Shown: positions 11,755 through 23,720, counted from the stretch's first letter. The stretch: DNA of 64,000 nt from Acrasis kona (GCA_026419775.2 JAOPGA020001032.1:43065-107064), one strand, 5' to 3'. Notes: generated from the letters alone by a model not told the origin. Made by a program: numbers and translations.

Positions 11755-11942
11755 GGTTGTCTTTGTTGGACATTGGACAATAAGGGTCATCATCGAGTTA
11801 TTGTAGATCGTATTTGACCATTCGTGTCAATAAATCCCATTTGGTTCTAATTCTTAATATGTATTTGAGCCCACTTATTTGAGTCTAAATAATATTTATA
11901 CGATAGATCCTCACCAGTAAAGATTCCTTACGACAAAATAAA

Positions 11943-12329
11943 ATGAACAATGAAGAGTTAGAGCTTGTACGCTTGGTTGCTGGTCTATGGACAATTGGCG
12001 AGCATCAAGGGTTATTGAACATCAAAATATTGAAGCATCACCTGCACGGATCGATACATGTACTGGATCATTATGGAATGATTACAGATATTGAAAGCAT
12101 AGACGTTGAAAACGGAACAATACATCTAATAATGGAGAGCACTTCACGAGGAGAGGATTTGCAAGGGACAATGGAGTTGAAAGTGGACAGGTACCACAGA
12201 ACAGAGATTGAGGGTTTGTATACTATCGGTATGAATGAGTATGAGTTTGATGGTGTGCTCATCAAAGGAGGAGTTGAGAAACTACTACATAGATTGAAAG
12301 ACTCTATTAAAGTAGCTTTATTGAGTTAA
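11943..12329 (+). CDS. Hypothetical small protein
   Basis: Single-exon 128-residue protein, start ATG at 11943 just after an A-rich leader. It is alternating hydrophobic and charged, predicted mostly beta-strand (LKHHLHGSIHVLDHYG, VENGTIHLIMEST, MELKVDRYHRTEIEG) with a C-terminal helix (VEKLLHRLKDSIKVALLS). No signal peptide or membrane segment is visible and I recognise no family. A small beta-barrel or lipocalin-like fold is possible but unproven. Confidence 0.6.
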   Translation: MNNEELELVRLVAGLWTIGEHQGLLNIKILKHHLHGSIHVLDHYGMITDIESIDVENGTIHLIMESTSRGEDLQGTMELKVDRYHRTEIEGLYTIGMNEYEFDGVLIKGGVEKLLHRLKDSIKVALLS

Positions 12330-12804
12330 ACTAAAACTTTGTCAAATTTTCATCTGCAAAGGTCATGTTTTGCTTGACCACTCATCTATTGCTGGCCAAA
12401 GATTAATCTTTACTTCTATTCACTTGTTTATTTATAGAAATTTTATAAATAGATGCAACTTTAAAAATGCATTCGCACTGTTTTTCATCATCTGGTTTGC
12501 TAGTTATGATATACAGGCACGCAAAAGCTTTCTATCGAACAACCATTTGAACTCACCTTGACAATCGGACTCCGTCGTGATGCATAATTAATAGGGTGTA
12601 CTGTGGTCGTTACTTATGATGTCCTTATAAATTAACGCGATTGTCTTGATCCTGTTATGAAATTGGCTCACTGATTGAATATGTCCATCCGATTCACTCA
12701 GAATCAATAATCATTTCATTATTACAAAGATATCAACCATATATAAGTATCATCTTTGGCTATAAAATTATTATTTGCCAATCTAATTATCAAAACAGAA
12801 CATC
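12330..12804. other. Intergenic, AT-rich, nothing recognised
   Basis: The stretch between the small hypothetical gene and the formin start holds AT-rich sequence with no convincing open frame, RNA gene or repeat. It presumably carries the formin promoter. Confidence 0.5.
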
Positions 12805-14483
12805 ATGTCCACAGAATTGTAGTGTAGAACCTTTATTTTTGAATAAAACTAATAATGCAACAGAGAACTAATTAAACTAAGAAGAAAGATTGTGGAACTA
12901 GAGGACGAACTTAAAATGCTACAGAGACACAGACCTAGGTTATGGAATAGTTACATTAGAAGAGGAAGAAGAAAGAGGTTGGATTAGTATTGAACGATTA
13001 TTGATGGAAGATGAAGACTTCAATTTGGAACAACAAGTTCCAAAAGAAAATGTAATCCAGCAAGTACAAACCGTTCCAAATGCACCTCCACCACCTCCAC
13101 CTCCAAAAATGAGTTCTCTAGATGAGATATCGTCACCTAAGGGTAACTGTCGTCCAGAGTAAGTAACCAGACGATCATCTTCTCAACATTTTAGTTATCT
13201 ACCAAACCTACCCATCAACAATGTATCAACGATACCATTAAGATCCTTCTTCTTTAATCCTGTTAAAATGAACCAATTGGAAGATTCAATCTGGACGAAA
13301 AACAATATAGCAAACACAACTAACGATCTAATCAAAACTTTGGACTTCAAGTCCATACATGAGTTGTTCAACATGAGCAATCCCGGATCCTCTCCATCAA
13401 CTACCTCGCCCAATTCATCGTCACCCAATAACATTTCACCAATCTCAATCAAAAAACAAGGAACAAAAGACGCACTTCGTTCCCATAACATTAGCTTACT
13501 TTTAGGATCTCTCCGTAATTCTGGGCTAACATTCCGAAAAAATTTAAAACTGGACTCATTGAGATGAATTGTTGAAGGTTTTAGGTAACCACTTCGAAAT
13601 TCTAGAGCAAGTCATGCCATCTAACGAAGAACTTCAATACGTTCGTGAACAATGTGTTGAATCGGCAAACTTTGACGAAGCTGGTCAATTCTTCTCTATG
13701 CTGATCGAGTTCAGGAATCTTCCCGATAGAGTAAAGCATTGGAGCTTTATGCATAAATTTGATAGCACATGTGCCGCCATACAAAATGACATTAATAAAA
13801 TTCAAAAGTGCGTGTGTTGAGTTGACTGAATGTGGTCAATTCCGAAAAATTACCTGTCACTTGTTCTGACATTAGGAAACTATCTAAATTCCAAACCTAT
13901 CAACTCTGAGAAGCCAAAAATGCATTTTGGCTTTCAACTTAACAGTTTAATAAAATTGAAAGACACAAGGGCCACTAATCGTAGCAACAAGACATTGTTA
14001 CAATTCTTGATTGACTGGATAGAAAACAAGCACTCAGAAGTGAGCTCATTTTATGAAAATCTATCTAGCGTGCAAGATGCTAGTAGGCTAAGCAGTGCTG
14101 TTATAAAAAATGAAATTATGAAGTGCAAACGTGGTATTTCGGACGTCGATTCTGATTATAAGTGTATGAAATCCCACTGGAAGGATAAATTTTTCACAAG
14201 CTCTGAATCTGACAAATTTGACTTTAACTACTTTCAGACTATTGAATCTTTCGTCAACAAGGCAAAAGGAAAAATCATTCAAATAGATTGTGATTGGGAA
14301 CATAGTAGAGATCACTTGTATCAGATGGCAGTCTTGTACTGTGAAAAGGAATCAGGAATATTGAAAGAGTGTCAACCTTGGTTCGTCATGCTTGACAGAT
14401 TCTTGAGTCTTTATAAATTAAGTTTGAACAAGTATAGAGATGACATTAAAAAAGAAAAGGAAAGAAATAATCGTAAGAAATAA
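12805..14483 (+). pseudogene. Short formin (coiled coil, minimal FH1, FH2), frame-broken
   Basis: Formins nucleate and elongate actin filaments through an FH2 dimer. Exon 1 is only 14 nt (12805-12818, MSTE plus two bases), intron 12819-12863, exon 2 12864-13158, intron 13159-13194, then 13195-14483. The N-terminus is a short coiled coil (LELIKLRRKIVELEDELKML), followed by one seven-proline FH1 stretch (about 13085-13105). FH2 landmarks are IPLRSFFFNPVKMNQLEDSIW, HNISLLLGSLRNSG, MPSNEELQYV and LVLTLGNYLNSKP. The frame changes at about 12930, 13562, 13812 and 13845; at least the last needs one more A in an A run. Either the gene is decaying or the consensus has base errors, because the residues on both sides stay conserved. 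No GBD/DAD regulatory domains are seen, so it is unusually short (about 540 residues). Confidence 0.75.
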
Positions 14484-14493
14484 AGCGTACATC

Positions 14494-15627
14494 TTACGCC
14501 TTTGGCGTCTTTAATAACAAATTTGGTGTGTCCATTAGTTTTCCTTTTACTACATCTCTTCTCGCACAAGTGCTAATGTATTTGTAGACATCCTTGACAC
14601 TGTCAAATTTTTTAAGGGAATACGCCTGCGCCAATGCACCCGCCGCAAAAGGGGAGGCCATCGAAGTGCCAGTCTTTAAACAAAAGGGCTCCTCTACACA
14701 AGTCGATAAAATACGTATACCTGGTGCAATCATTTTTACGCATTTGCCGTAGTTTGCAAAGTTACCTATATACCCAAATTCACCCATTGCTGCTGTGGTA
14801 AATACATTAGTCATTCTAGCAGGTGATAGCGTGCATGCATCCACATGTTTGTTGCCCGATGCTGCTGCAAAAGCAATTCCCTGATCAACCATGATTGAGA
14901 TCGCCTTCTCTAAATCATCGTCTGGTGCACCTGTTAAACTGAGATTGACAACGCTTTTTTGTTTAAGGCTTTTTTTGTGTGTGTTGAGAACGTAATTTAG
15001 GCCAAGCAGAAGCTCTGATAAGGTTCCTTTGCCAGTGTCGTTGATGACTTTGACGGCAATGATGTTGGCCAATTTTGCAACACCATAGGTTTTGGATGCA
15101 ACAATACCTGCAACGTGTGTCCCGTGTCCGTTGTTATCGTCCTGCAGACCGTCGTATGGGAATCCCCATCTTGCCCTTCCCTCAAAATCTGGATGGTCCA
15201 CTTTGACCCCAGTATCTAATACGTAGACGTCCACACCGGAACCGTTTCCTTGATAGTTGTAGAGACCGTCTACAATTCCATCAAGTAGATCGAGACCATA
15301 AGTGACATTAGTCTGAGTGGCCCGATGTAAAGTATTTTTTCTCACCTCGTTCACATAATCGATTGGAGGGAATGTCACATCCTTGCGTACATTTAACACT
15401 TCTGCATCATTTGTAAGCATGTGCTCAACAAGCGGATCAAATGATGCAACAAATCCCTTCAATCCTGCCCCAAAATCGAATTCTCCTCTCACGATAATGT
15501 TGTTGTCTTTGATAATTTTGTGTAAAGTGGCATTATGGGTTGTTGTGACTATGAAGTTATTATCCGAGCATATAGTAATACACGTTAGAAGGAGTAATGC
15601 CCAAAAAGTGGCATCAAAACCCATCAT
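14494..15627 (-). CDS. Secreted subtilisin-like serine protease (S8, proteinase K type)
   Basis: Single-exon 377-residue preproprotease. Residues 1-21 form a signal peptide (FWALLLLTCITICSD). Residues about 25-95 resemble an I9 inhibitor propeptide (NFIVTTTHNATLHKII, LKGFVASFDP). The triad is complete: Asp in VYVLDTGVKVDHPDF, His in NNGHGTHVAGIVAS, Ser in TGTSMASPFAAGALA; the oxyanion Asn is in FAAASGNKH. It is likely secreted or lysosomal and used for digestion. It is convergent with the formin, the two stop codons about 10 bp apart. Confidence 0.93.
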   Translation of the reverse strand: MMGFDATFWALLLLTCITICSDNNFIVTTTHNATLHKIIKDNNIIVRGEFDFGAGLKGFVASFDPLVEHMLTNDAEVLNVRKDVTFPPIDYVNEVRKNTLHRATQTNVTYGLDLLDGIVDGLYNYQGNGSGVDVYVLDTGVKVDHPDFEGRARWGFPYDGLQDDNNGHGTHVAGIVASKTYGVAKLANIIAVKVINDTGKGTLSELLLGLNYVLNTHKKSLKQKSVVNLSLTGAPDDDLEKAISIMVDQGIAFAAASGNKHVDACTLSPARMTNVFTTAAMGEFGYIGNFANYGKCVKMIAPGIRILSTCVEEPFCLKTGTSMASPFAAGALAQAYSLKKFDSVKDVYKYISTCARRDVVKGKLMDTPNLLLKTPKA

Positions 15628-15686
15628 CTATTTTTTATGTAACAATCATTCACACAACTTTACAACATTCATACTTTATTTATACA

Positions 15687-16693
15687 TTATTGATAACTTA
15701 TTGTATATTTAACATTTCCGTTCGCATCAGCTCTAATAACTTGCTGACTAAACAGTTGAATTGCCGATAGAAGTTCATTAAAGCAATTGTGAATTGTAAT
15801 CGCACAATTAGACAACTCAACCGCAGTAATGGCAACTTGCTGAGGGGTGGTATTGTTCAGAGCAGCTTGAACACTTCTTAGAATACCACTAGCTGTCATC
15901 AATAAAGGAGTCATAGGAGCCAATGGAGTGAACGGGAAAACAAATGTGGCAATGTTATTCAATATTGTGGCCACCTGCACTATTGTTTTAGCAACAACCA
16001 AAAGATCTTGAAGGGTGCGTTGGACTTCCACGGGATCTTCAAGATATCTCTCTGAAAGTACAGATAGTTTTTTGGAATAGCATTCCAACGAATTTATTTG
16101 GGACAAGAGAGATTTTAGTGCCTTTCTAAGATCCTCTTTGGCACTGTTGTTTACATTCTTTAGTGAAGAATCAACTCTTTGTTGCATGGCTACTATCTGT
16201 CTTTGAATTTGTTGTACTTGTAATTCTAGTGATGCTTGCCAGTTTTTATTAGGGACTGGTTGAGCAACGTATGTGTTTGTTCTCATACCCGGGGGAAGTG
16301 CATCTAGAAATGAAATCTCTACGTTTAAAGAACCTCCTTTGCAGTTAGATAAAGGTAGATTCAAGGCCTGTGGTTGGTTTTTTGGTATAGTGCTTAGAAG
16401 TATACCAATGTTGCCCATTGGGTCGTCAGACGATAGGTAGTCATAATCAATGACGTTAAAGGTGAGCACGTCAGACATGTTTGTGACGTCAAAAGTGTAA
16501 GATTCGTTCCACACAGGGTTAAGGTTCTTCATAACTGTTTTGCTTTTGCCCTGCTGGTTCCCTAACCTAACAATAACATAAGGGTCACTAGAATTATTAG
16601 GCAGTTGTGGATAATGAAGTCATACCTAGTTCCAGAAAAGTCTTTTGGGTCTAGATCAACCCCATTGAAAAGCTTGACAAGCAATTTACTCAT
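15687..16693 (-). CDS. C2 domain protein with C-terminal helical region
   Basis: Two exons: 16626-16693 and 15687-16587, with a 38-bp intron, giving 322 residues. The N-terminal C2 domain reads MSKLLVKLFNGVDLDPKDF, DPYVIVRLGNQQGKSKTVM, KNLNPVWNESYTF and VIDYDYLSSDDPMGNIG, with calcium-loop aspartates kept. Residues about 140-320 are helical: first a coiled-coil-like part (LELQVQQIQRQIVAMQQRVDS is typical), then a hydrophobic hairpin (VATILNNIATFVFPFTPLAP) that could insert in membrane. It may bind membranes in a calcium-dependent way. It is divergent from calnexin. Confidence 0.85.
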
Positions 16694-16998
16694 TTTATAT
16701 CTATTTAAAATAGTTCATCTAAAAATTGNTTTTTTTATTTTTGGCCTCTACAGATTTTATTAATAGACTCCGCCATTTTCACTTAATAGGTAAATTGTTT
16801 GCGCTTATCATGGGTTACAACTTTCGACCGTAATTTGAATATTATGATGAAAAGGCCTGTCTTTACGTGTTTATAACATTTGCATTCTCTCATTTAATCT
16901 CAGTTCTTGAACATCATGAGAAAAACATCAGGTTTGAGGTAAAATCTGAAATTGCATGGTCACAAAATTGTAATGCTGAAGAACTAAATTTTACAATA

Positions 16999-18474
16999 AT
17001 GTCTGAAGCGGTGTGGCGAACTTTGTTTGTTCTGTTTCTTGTATTCGTTGCATTGGTGGTCGCAGAAACAGAAGACGACGGTCAATACGATGACGCGATT
17101 AAATTTGAGCCTCTGGAAAGCAAATCTGAATATGAGGCACCCACTCCAAGAGGCACTGTGTTCTTTGAAAACTTTAACAAGGATCCATTTGTTTCAAGAT
17201 GGATCGTGAGCGAAGATCCCAAATACAACGGAGTTTGGAGGTGGAACCCACCACAATCGGCAATCAAAGCTATCGAAGGGGACAAGGGCCTTGGTATGAC
17301 ACAAGGTGCGAAGCACTATGGAATCTCTTCTAAAATAAGCCCTTATATAAATAAGAAGGGAAAAGATTTAATCATCCAATACGAGGTGAAGTACGAGGAA
17401 ACCATCAACTGTGGTGGTTCTTATATCAAACTGCTAAGAAAGCACAAGGACGAGACGCTTGCTCTCGAGAAGCTTAACGGAAATACTCCCCACGTAATAA
17501 TGTTTGGTCCTGATTATTGTGGATCCGATACAAACAAAGTCCATTTCATTCTAACATACTTCAATCCAAAGTCCAAGAAGCATGTACAACATCATCTTAA
17601 GAACTCTCCACACATTAAGAACGACCAACTCACGCACTTGTATTCAGTCACACTAAGCTCTGATAATAAATTCGAACTATATATTGATCAAGAGTTGGCA
17701 AGAAAAGGAACTTTAGAGAATGACTTCGAACCACCCATTCAACCCCCTAAACAAATACCTGATGCCGCAGAAAAAAAACCCGCCGACTGGGTCAACGACG
17801 AATTCATTCCCGATCCTAATGCAGTCAAGCCCGCCGATTGGGACGAGTCACAACCACGACTAATTGACGATAAAGATGACAAGAAACCATCCACATGGTT
17901 GGATGACCAACCAGCCTCTATACCCGATCCAGAAGCCAAAAAGCCTGAAGAGTGGGATGACGAAGTGGATGGAGTGTGGCAAGCACCTTTGATTACTAAT
18001 CCTGTATGCATAGATCATGGATGTGGCGAGTGGAGACCACAACAAGTTCCAAACCCTCTTTACAAAGGAAAATGGGTAGCACAAAAAATTAAGAACCCAC
18101 AATACATTGGAGAGTGGAAACCAAGATTGATTGATAACTCTGACTATTATGTGGTTGAAAATTGGGACGTTGATCCAATAGGAGCTGTTGCTATCGAGGT
18201 CTGGACCATGCAGGGAGGAATTGTTCTTGACAACTTTTTGATCAGTCACTCTGTTGAAGAAGCCAAGAAGTACGCTCAAGAAACTTTTGCTAAGAAGCAT
18301 GAAATTGAAGTCGCTCAAGTACCAAAGATTGAAGAGAAGGCTGCAGGCTGGTTAGAGAACGTCAAGTTAACAATTCAAAACATTTTGAACGAATATCCAT
18401 CGGCCATGATCATAGCCGCAACAGCGTTGGCAGCATTGTTTGCCGTTCCAATTCTAGTGTATGCTTCAAAGTAA
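16999..18474 (+). CDS. Calnexin (ER lectin chaperone)
   Basis: Intronless, 491 residues. I place the start at 16999 because a signal peptide follows at once (WRTLFVLFLVFVALVVAETE). The globular lectin domain contains YGISSKISPYI, IQYEVKYEE and CGGSYIKLL, with the disulfide Cys pair (INCGG and PDYCGSD). The P-domain shows the two repeat types, e.g. KKPADWVNDEFIPDP and KPEEWDDEVDG, then GEWRPQQVPNPLYKGKW. A single C-terminal membrane segment (AMIIAATALAALFAVPILVY) with an almost absent cytosolic tail (ASK) makes it calnexin rather than calreticulin; no KDEL is present. It binds monoglucosylated N-glycoproteins during folding in the ER. Confidence 0.95.
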   Translation: MSEAVWRTLFVLFLVFVALVVAETEDDGQYDDAIKFEPLESKSEYEAPTPRGTVFFENFNKDPFVSRWIVSEDPKYNGVWRWNPPQSAIKAIEGDKGLGMTQGAKHYGISSKISPYINKKGKDLIIQYEVKYEETINCGGSYIKLLRKHKDETLALEKLNGNTPHVIMFGPDYCGSDTNKVHFILTYFNPKSKKHVQHHLKNSPHIKNDQLTHLYSVTLSSDNKFELYIDQELARKGTLENDFEPPIQPPKQIPDAAEKKPADWVNDEFIPDPNAVKPADWDESQPRLIDDKDDKKPSTWLDDQPASIPDPEAKKPEEWDDEVDGVWQAPLITNPVCIDHGCGEWRPQQVPNPLYKGKWVAQKIKNPQYIGEWKPRLIDNSDYYVVENWDVDPIGAVAIEVWTMQGGIVLDNFLISHSVEEAKKYAQETFAKKHEIEVAQVPKIEEKAAGWLENVKLTIQNILNEYPSAMIIAATALAALFAVPILVYASK

Positions 18475-18506
18475 TTAAAAATTGTTAATGTACAAACTGT
18501 TTTTTT

Positions 18507-21243
18507 TTATTTGTTTAAAGATTGGTTCACACTCCCACTAGATTCATTACTTCGTTGCAGTGCGCTTCTTTTTATATTTTCAATTATTTTAATGTTGTTC
18601 TGATCTTTGGCAAGCATTTGGATGGCATACACGGATGCTTTGCGCACCTGTTCGTTCTTTGTACTGTTGACCAAATGTAGTAATTGTTCGACACCCTTGT
18701 CTTGACCTATGGTGACACAATTTTCAGGATTGATGGCCAGGTTTCTTAGACAGTTTGCTGACTCTTTTACGATAATGTCATTCTTGCTGCTTAATAATTG
18801 TACAAGCCTTGGTATAATCTTGAGCTCTGACCCTAATATCAAGCAACATTTTTCATTGAGCGCACAATTCTTGATGGTTCCCATTGTGTTCTCTAACACA
18901 TAGTCATCTTCTGACGAAAGTAGGTATGACAGCAGTATGAGACCTTTGTCCTCTCTAACTCTAATCCTGTTGTCAGCTAATGCTTTGTGAGATTTTGAAA
19001 TTTTTTTGACTTACGATTGACAGTTAGCACCATGAGAGCACCTGCCGCGATTTCCTGCACAACATGATTCTTATCGTTCAAGAGTGAGATCAGTGCCTTT
19101 ATTCCTCCTGCCTCTCTTATCAATATCTTGTTCTCGTCGTTCCTTGCTAGATTCATCAATGTTCCTGCTGAATTCTCCTTTGTTAGAGAACTTCTCCTAT
19201 TGGATAGCAGCTGAATGAGTATAGGGATGCACCCATAGTCTCTGATCTCATTTGCACTTTCAAGCAATGTCGAACAATTTCTCAATGTACCCAAGCACTT
19301 CTCCACGACTGAAGTTGAGTTGTGCGACAATAATTTTATTAATTTTGGGAAAGCACCATGATCCTTGATGATCTCTTTGTTCTCTGGACTAATGCTACAC
19401 ATCCATAACGTGGAGGCAACCTTCTACTAAAACCGAAGGTCGCTTTTCATTTTCTAACATACTCACAAATATTTTTATTGCGCCCAATTCTCTTAGGACT
19501 TTCTTATTTTGATCATTTGCAACACAATTACGCAAAGCACCCGCAGCATTCTCTTGGATACTTTCATTCTTGGAATACAACAATGATAACAATGGCTTCA
19601 AACCGTCAATCTTTCGAAGAAGAATTTGCACATCAGCAACCTGAGCACAATTCCACAAAGTACCGGAAGCATTCTCAACAATGGCCTCAACAGGAGACGT
19701 TAACAATTTCACTAATTTAGGGATGCCTTGATGGGTCATGATCTCAATCTTATTTTCGGACTCTACAGCACAATTCCACAATGCACCGGTAACATTTTCC
19801 TGAACACTTTCATTACAAGAATCTAAAAGAGAAATCAATTGTACGATGCCACCGTACTCTCTAATGGCAATTTTATTTTCAAGATTAGAAGCACAGTTCC
19901 ATAAGGCGCCAGCAATTTTACTTTGAATAGTTTCTTTTGAACATGACAATGCATCTAATAAAAGCTTTAAACCTCCTGATTCTCTAATTCTAATCTTGAT
20001 GTCATCATTACGTGTCAAGTAAGCCAAAGCAATAATGGAATTCTCCAGGACACCTTCGTATGGACTCTTTAACAAGGAACAAACGGCCTCAATACCTCCT
20101 GACTCTTTAATGATGTTTTTATTAAGATCGTCAACTGCTAACGTCCACAATAATGTTACAACCTTCTCCAGGACTTCTTCATTCTGAGATCTCCATATCA
20201 GGTCAACTATGTTCTTGATGCAGTCCTGAGTGTCTCCTAGGATTCTCTTGTATTCCGTGATGTAGCTCATGTTGGTCAAGAAGGAACTGGCCTCTCCGCT
20301 CACGTCGTCGTTGATTGATTTTAATAATTTGGTGCACGTGGGAATCATGTTGTGGGAATGTGCTGTTTCGAAGAATTCTTCTCTCTTACATATCTCTGTG
20401 ATGATCCGCAGTTGCAAATGTTGGGTGTCTGGTCCGGAGTTCTTTAATAGGTCGATTAATGTTATTAATAGCTTTTTGTAAAATGGTTCGAATTCCTCCA
20501 AGTGTTGTTCGTCCATGGAGAATAGGAATTTATAAAACTCATTGAGTCCTTCTTTCAAATGTTGTGTTCCTGATAATTTGGCATTTTGGATCAACCATAA
20601 GAATGAGTCTAATTTCTTTTCGTACACTCCTGTAGAAATGTCTGACACTTTTTGATCTGATAAATGTTCCGACAAGTAACTTAATGCTGCCTTGGCACAT
20701 TTCATAGCGATAAATGTACATCTTTTCTAATGAATTAGTCGTCAACTCGGTGGTTTTTTCAATTTACCTTGTTGTTGAGGTTTTCGATGCTCTTGTCAAT
20801 CTTGTCCAACTCCCTTTGCAATTTCAACCTTGCATGATTTTGGACTTCGACTGAGAGGTGTTAGTTCACAAAAAATTTTCGACTCACTATTCTCAATATA
20901 ACCACGTTCTTCGTCCCGGAGCTCCTCAACCTTCCTAGATAAAATGTCTTTTAACTCTATTTTATTGGTGGATTCGCTATATTCCCGGCTCACAGCATTA
21001 AACATTCTTTTGATGAGTTTTGACTGGTGTTAGGACTTACTCGGATGCGGGATACACAATATCGTCAACTCCAGAAAGTACATTTAGCACGTTAAAGAAA
21101 GAAAACACTGCAGGATTAGCGCAATCGTCAATTTGTGATTTACAAATAAGATGTGGATCATCGTGTTGTTGCTTTTGAGAATATTTCTGATTATGCGGGC
21201 CAGTAGCTTCTGTGACACCATTGTGTAGATGTTCTTCAGCCAT
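18507..21243 (-). CDS. Armadillo-repeat protein, five exons
   Basis: Exons: 21041-21243, 20888-21006, 20768-20850, 19015-20726, 18507-18976; introns are 34, 37, 41 and 38 bp. About 860 residues. The start is MAEEHLHNG. Residues about 60-135 are a charged coiled coil (IELKDILSRKVEELRDEE, KLQRELDKIDKSIENLNNK). Then come about 14 armadillo repeats of the type NKIAIREYGGIVQLISLL, GALWNC, ASGTLWNC. ARM solenoids bind partner proteins; the function here is not identifiable. One frame switch lies at about 19415-19430: upstream reads KRPSVLVEG, downstream resumes the repeat as VASTLWMCSISPENKE, so one base is extra or two are missing. No intron fits. Confidence 0.82.
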
Positions 21244-21417
21244 ACTTTGGTGGTGTCTAATCAAAGTTAAATGAGAAGAAGAATCAACAATTACATGTCC
21301 ATAATATGTTCGTGGACGAAACTGTCACCTTCGGTCGCTAACAGTATTGAAAACGAGCGGCAATTAAAGTTGACCTCAAAAAAGTATAACGTAAGAAAAA
21401 TACTCAACTAGGTAAAG

Positions 21418-23169
21418 ATGAGCTCACCAAGAAGTGCGTCCCCGCACTCTTCGACACCCTCAAACAAATCATATTTTCAAACAAGAAATGACCCGCTACA
21501 AAAAATGTATGACATCGCTTAAGGTCACATTCAAATAACATTTTTTAAGTCAACAAATGGCCAGGAACGAATCTCTTCGTAGGATGTATTCACTGGTAAG
21601 ATTTATTTTTGTATTTTTTAACGCGATCGACAGCAAGGGTCAAAACATATAACCAGTCCAATTGATTCAGTGTCCTCACCTCAAAAATCAGTTTACAGCC
21701 CTGCAGGTTGGAAAAACAACAACATTCCAAGCATGCCACAAGAAAGCTGTAAGTCTTTGTTTTTTGTAGCAAAGTAGATTAACTCGCTAGTTTCTGTAAA
21801 TCCCGCTGTAGAACAATTAACGGAGTGGAAGAACCAATTTAACGATAGACTCAACCACGTACAGGAAGAATTACTTCTGATTTTGCTACAAAGACATTTA
21901 ACAGACGATGAAGTATCTTACATCGTTCGTAACACTTTTGCTGACTTCAAATTAAGTATATCAGAATTGCTAAATACAATGGCAACCCTCATGAAGAAAT
22001 TTATTAAAAAATCAAAAAAACTGGTTTCAAACTCTGATACATATTGGCAATCCATTGTTATCGATTTGAAGAACCAACTTGAACACATGACCAGATTGAG
22101 AGATATAGAACAAGAAAAATTTCGTGAATCCGAAAAAGAAGTAAAGAGGTTAACCAGAGTCAAAGCAACAACTGTCATTAAAACAGAGTTTGCGAAACCC
22201 AAAGAACCCTCCTCACCAAGAGTCAAAAGCTCACCAAGAAGAGAAACTTCAGCCTCGTACGATCAAGTCCAACAGCCTCACAAGTTTGCCAACACGTTGC
22301 GTTCCTCATCTCCAAAGACTCCAACTAAAATCTCAAACAGAACGACCTCCCCTACGTTGAAAAGACCTAACAGTAGTAATAGTAATAACGAAGTTCAGAA
22401 AAAAACAAACCCAGCCACGAATTCAAAATTATCATCGTCGGGTCCGTCAGTGCGTTCCCCTTCACCTGTTAAACGAATTACAAAAACTGTGGATCGGAAA
22501 GTTGACCAAACTACACCAAGCATTTTAGAAACACCAACCCCAGTCACAACCCCTACTCCAACACTTTCACAACCAACTCAACAGCAACAACTGATTAATC
22601 AACCAACACCACTAGTTATAAATGATGCGAAAAACACAATAGAACCTAAAGAACCAAAAAAAATAGAACCAGAGATCAAGAGAGCGTTCGAACTGAGGAA
22701 AACTTCGACTGAAGAGAATAAGCAACAAACAGTGCAACCAACAGTGAACGAAGGAGCAGCCCAGAAGGTCGAAGAAAGAACATTAAGTGTTGCAGAAAGG
22801 ATACAGGCTAGGAGAAGAGAAACCAGCACACCTGATGTTGATAAGAGGGATGACTCTCCAAGAAATTCGCCAAGAGAGTCGTTTGCAGACAGAAGGAGGA
22901 GATTAAAGGAGAGTGGGTCAGAATCACCATTATCTTCACCAAGAGATGTTGCATCTCCGAGAGACATGTCGTCACCTAACGATACTGCATCACCTCCAAG
23001 AAATTCAACATCATCCCCAAGAGATACCATTGCGTCGCCAACAGAACCAACACCAACAGTAGAAACGACGAATACACCAACAACCCCTGCGGAAGACAGT
23101 GGAGGAGAGGCCAGCGATAAGAGAAATAGAATCAGAGAAAGGTTGGCAGCAAGGCGTAATAAGGAATAA
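21418..23169 (+). CDS. Ser/Pro-rich coiled-coil protein, four exons
   Basis: Exons 21418-21506, 21550-21595, 21634-21748 and 21791-23169 with introns of 43, 38 and 42 bp give 542 residues. The first ~90 residues are Ser/Pro-rich. Residues about 90-195 form a helical, coiled-coil segment (VEQLTEWKNQFNDRLNHVQEE, then HMTRLRDIEQEKFRESEKE). The remainder is disordered, rich in S-P-R motifs (ASPRDMSSPND, SSPRDT) that could be proline-directed kinase sites, ending in a basic helix (RNRIRERLAARRNKE). No enzyme domain is seen. The composition resembles cytoskeletal regulators but I cannot assign it. It is convergent with eL34, 29 bp between stops. Confidence 0.75.
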
Positions 23170-23198
23170 ATTGTATTTTAAAATGAATTTTTATATAT

Positions 23199-23720
23199 TT
23201 ATTGCTTGGTTTCGGCGGCTGGTTCGCTAACTGGAGCAACTTCCTTTACTTTCTTCATCTTTAACACACGTTTGACAATCTTTTGTTCTTCAATCAAGAA
23301 AGCGCGTATAATTCTAACATGTTAATTTAACATTAAAGATTATTAAAAGTACCTCTCTCTAACAAGGTCGAATGACAATACACCACCATATGGTCTGGAT
23401 ACCTTCTTTGCGGAAGCGCTAACAGTTGCCTTGCGTGCTGGTCTGATACGTTTTAACTAAAAATCAAGCAATAAAATCAAAAGTAAATGTTGCTACTTAC
23501 ACCTTGAAGGGGTTTGCCTCCGAGGTATTTAGGTGTGCTTGGTAGGGCGACCTTCTTCTTGCTGTATTGAACCAATAGACGATTTCCGGGTGTTCTCACA
23601 CTATTTCACATAAGACTAAAATACAAATAAAACACATTACACTTTGACCTTGTTGGACTTGGTCCTCCATGCCTTGTTTCTTCTGTAGTGCACTCTCTTG
23701 TCCAAACCTCTTGTAACCAT
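23199..23720 (-). CDS. RPL34: 60S ribosomal protein eL34, zinc-less form
   Basis: Four exons: 23641-23720, 23501-23600, 23353-23456, 23199-23313; introns of 40, 44 and 39 bp. Protein of 132 residues. Hallmarks are RRNKAWRTKSNKVKVVRTPG, KKVSRPYGGVLS and the strongly conserved RAFLIEEQKIVKRVLK. The four zinc-binding cysteines of animal and yeast eL34 (CxxC in the loop before the RPR segment and CxxC after YGG) are absent: STPKYLGG and LSFDLVRER stand in their place, as in the plant-type form. It is the most intron-dense short gene here, as is common for ribosomal protein genes. Confidence 0.93.

Noticed and set aside
12864-14483. Programmed ribosomal frameshifting in the formin
   Set aside because: Shifts are of both signs, have no shared slippery motif, and several lie in plain homopolymers.
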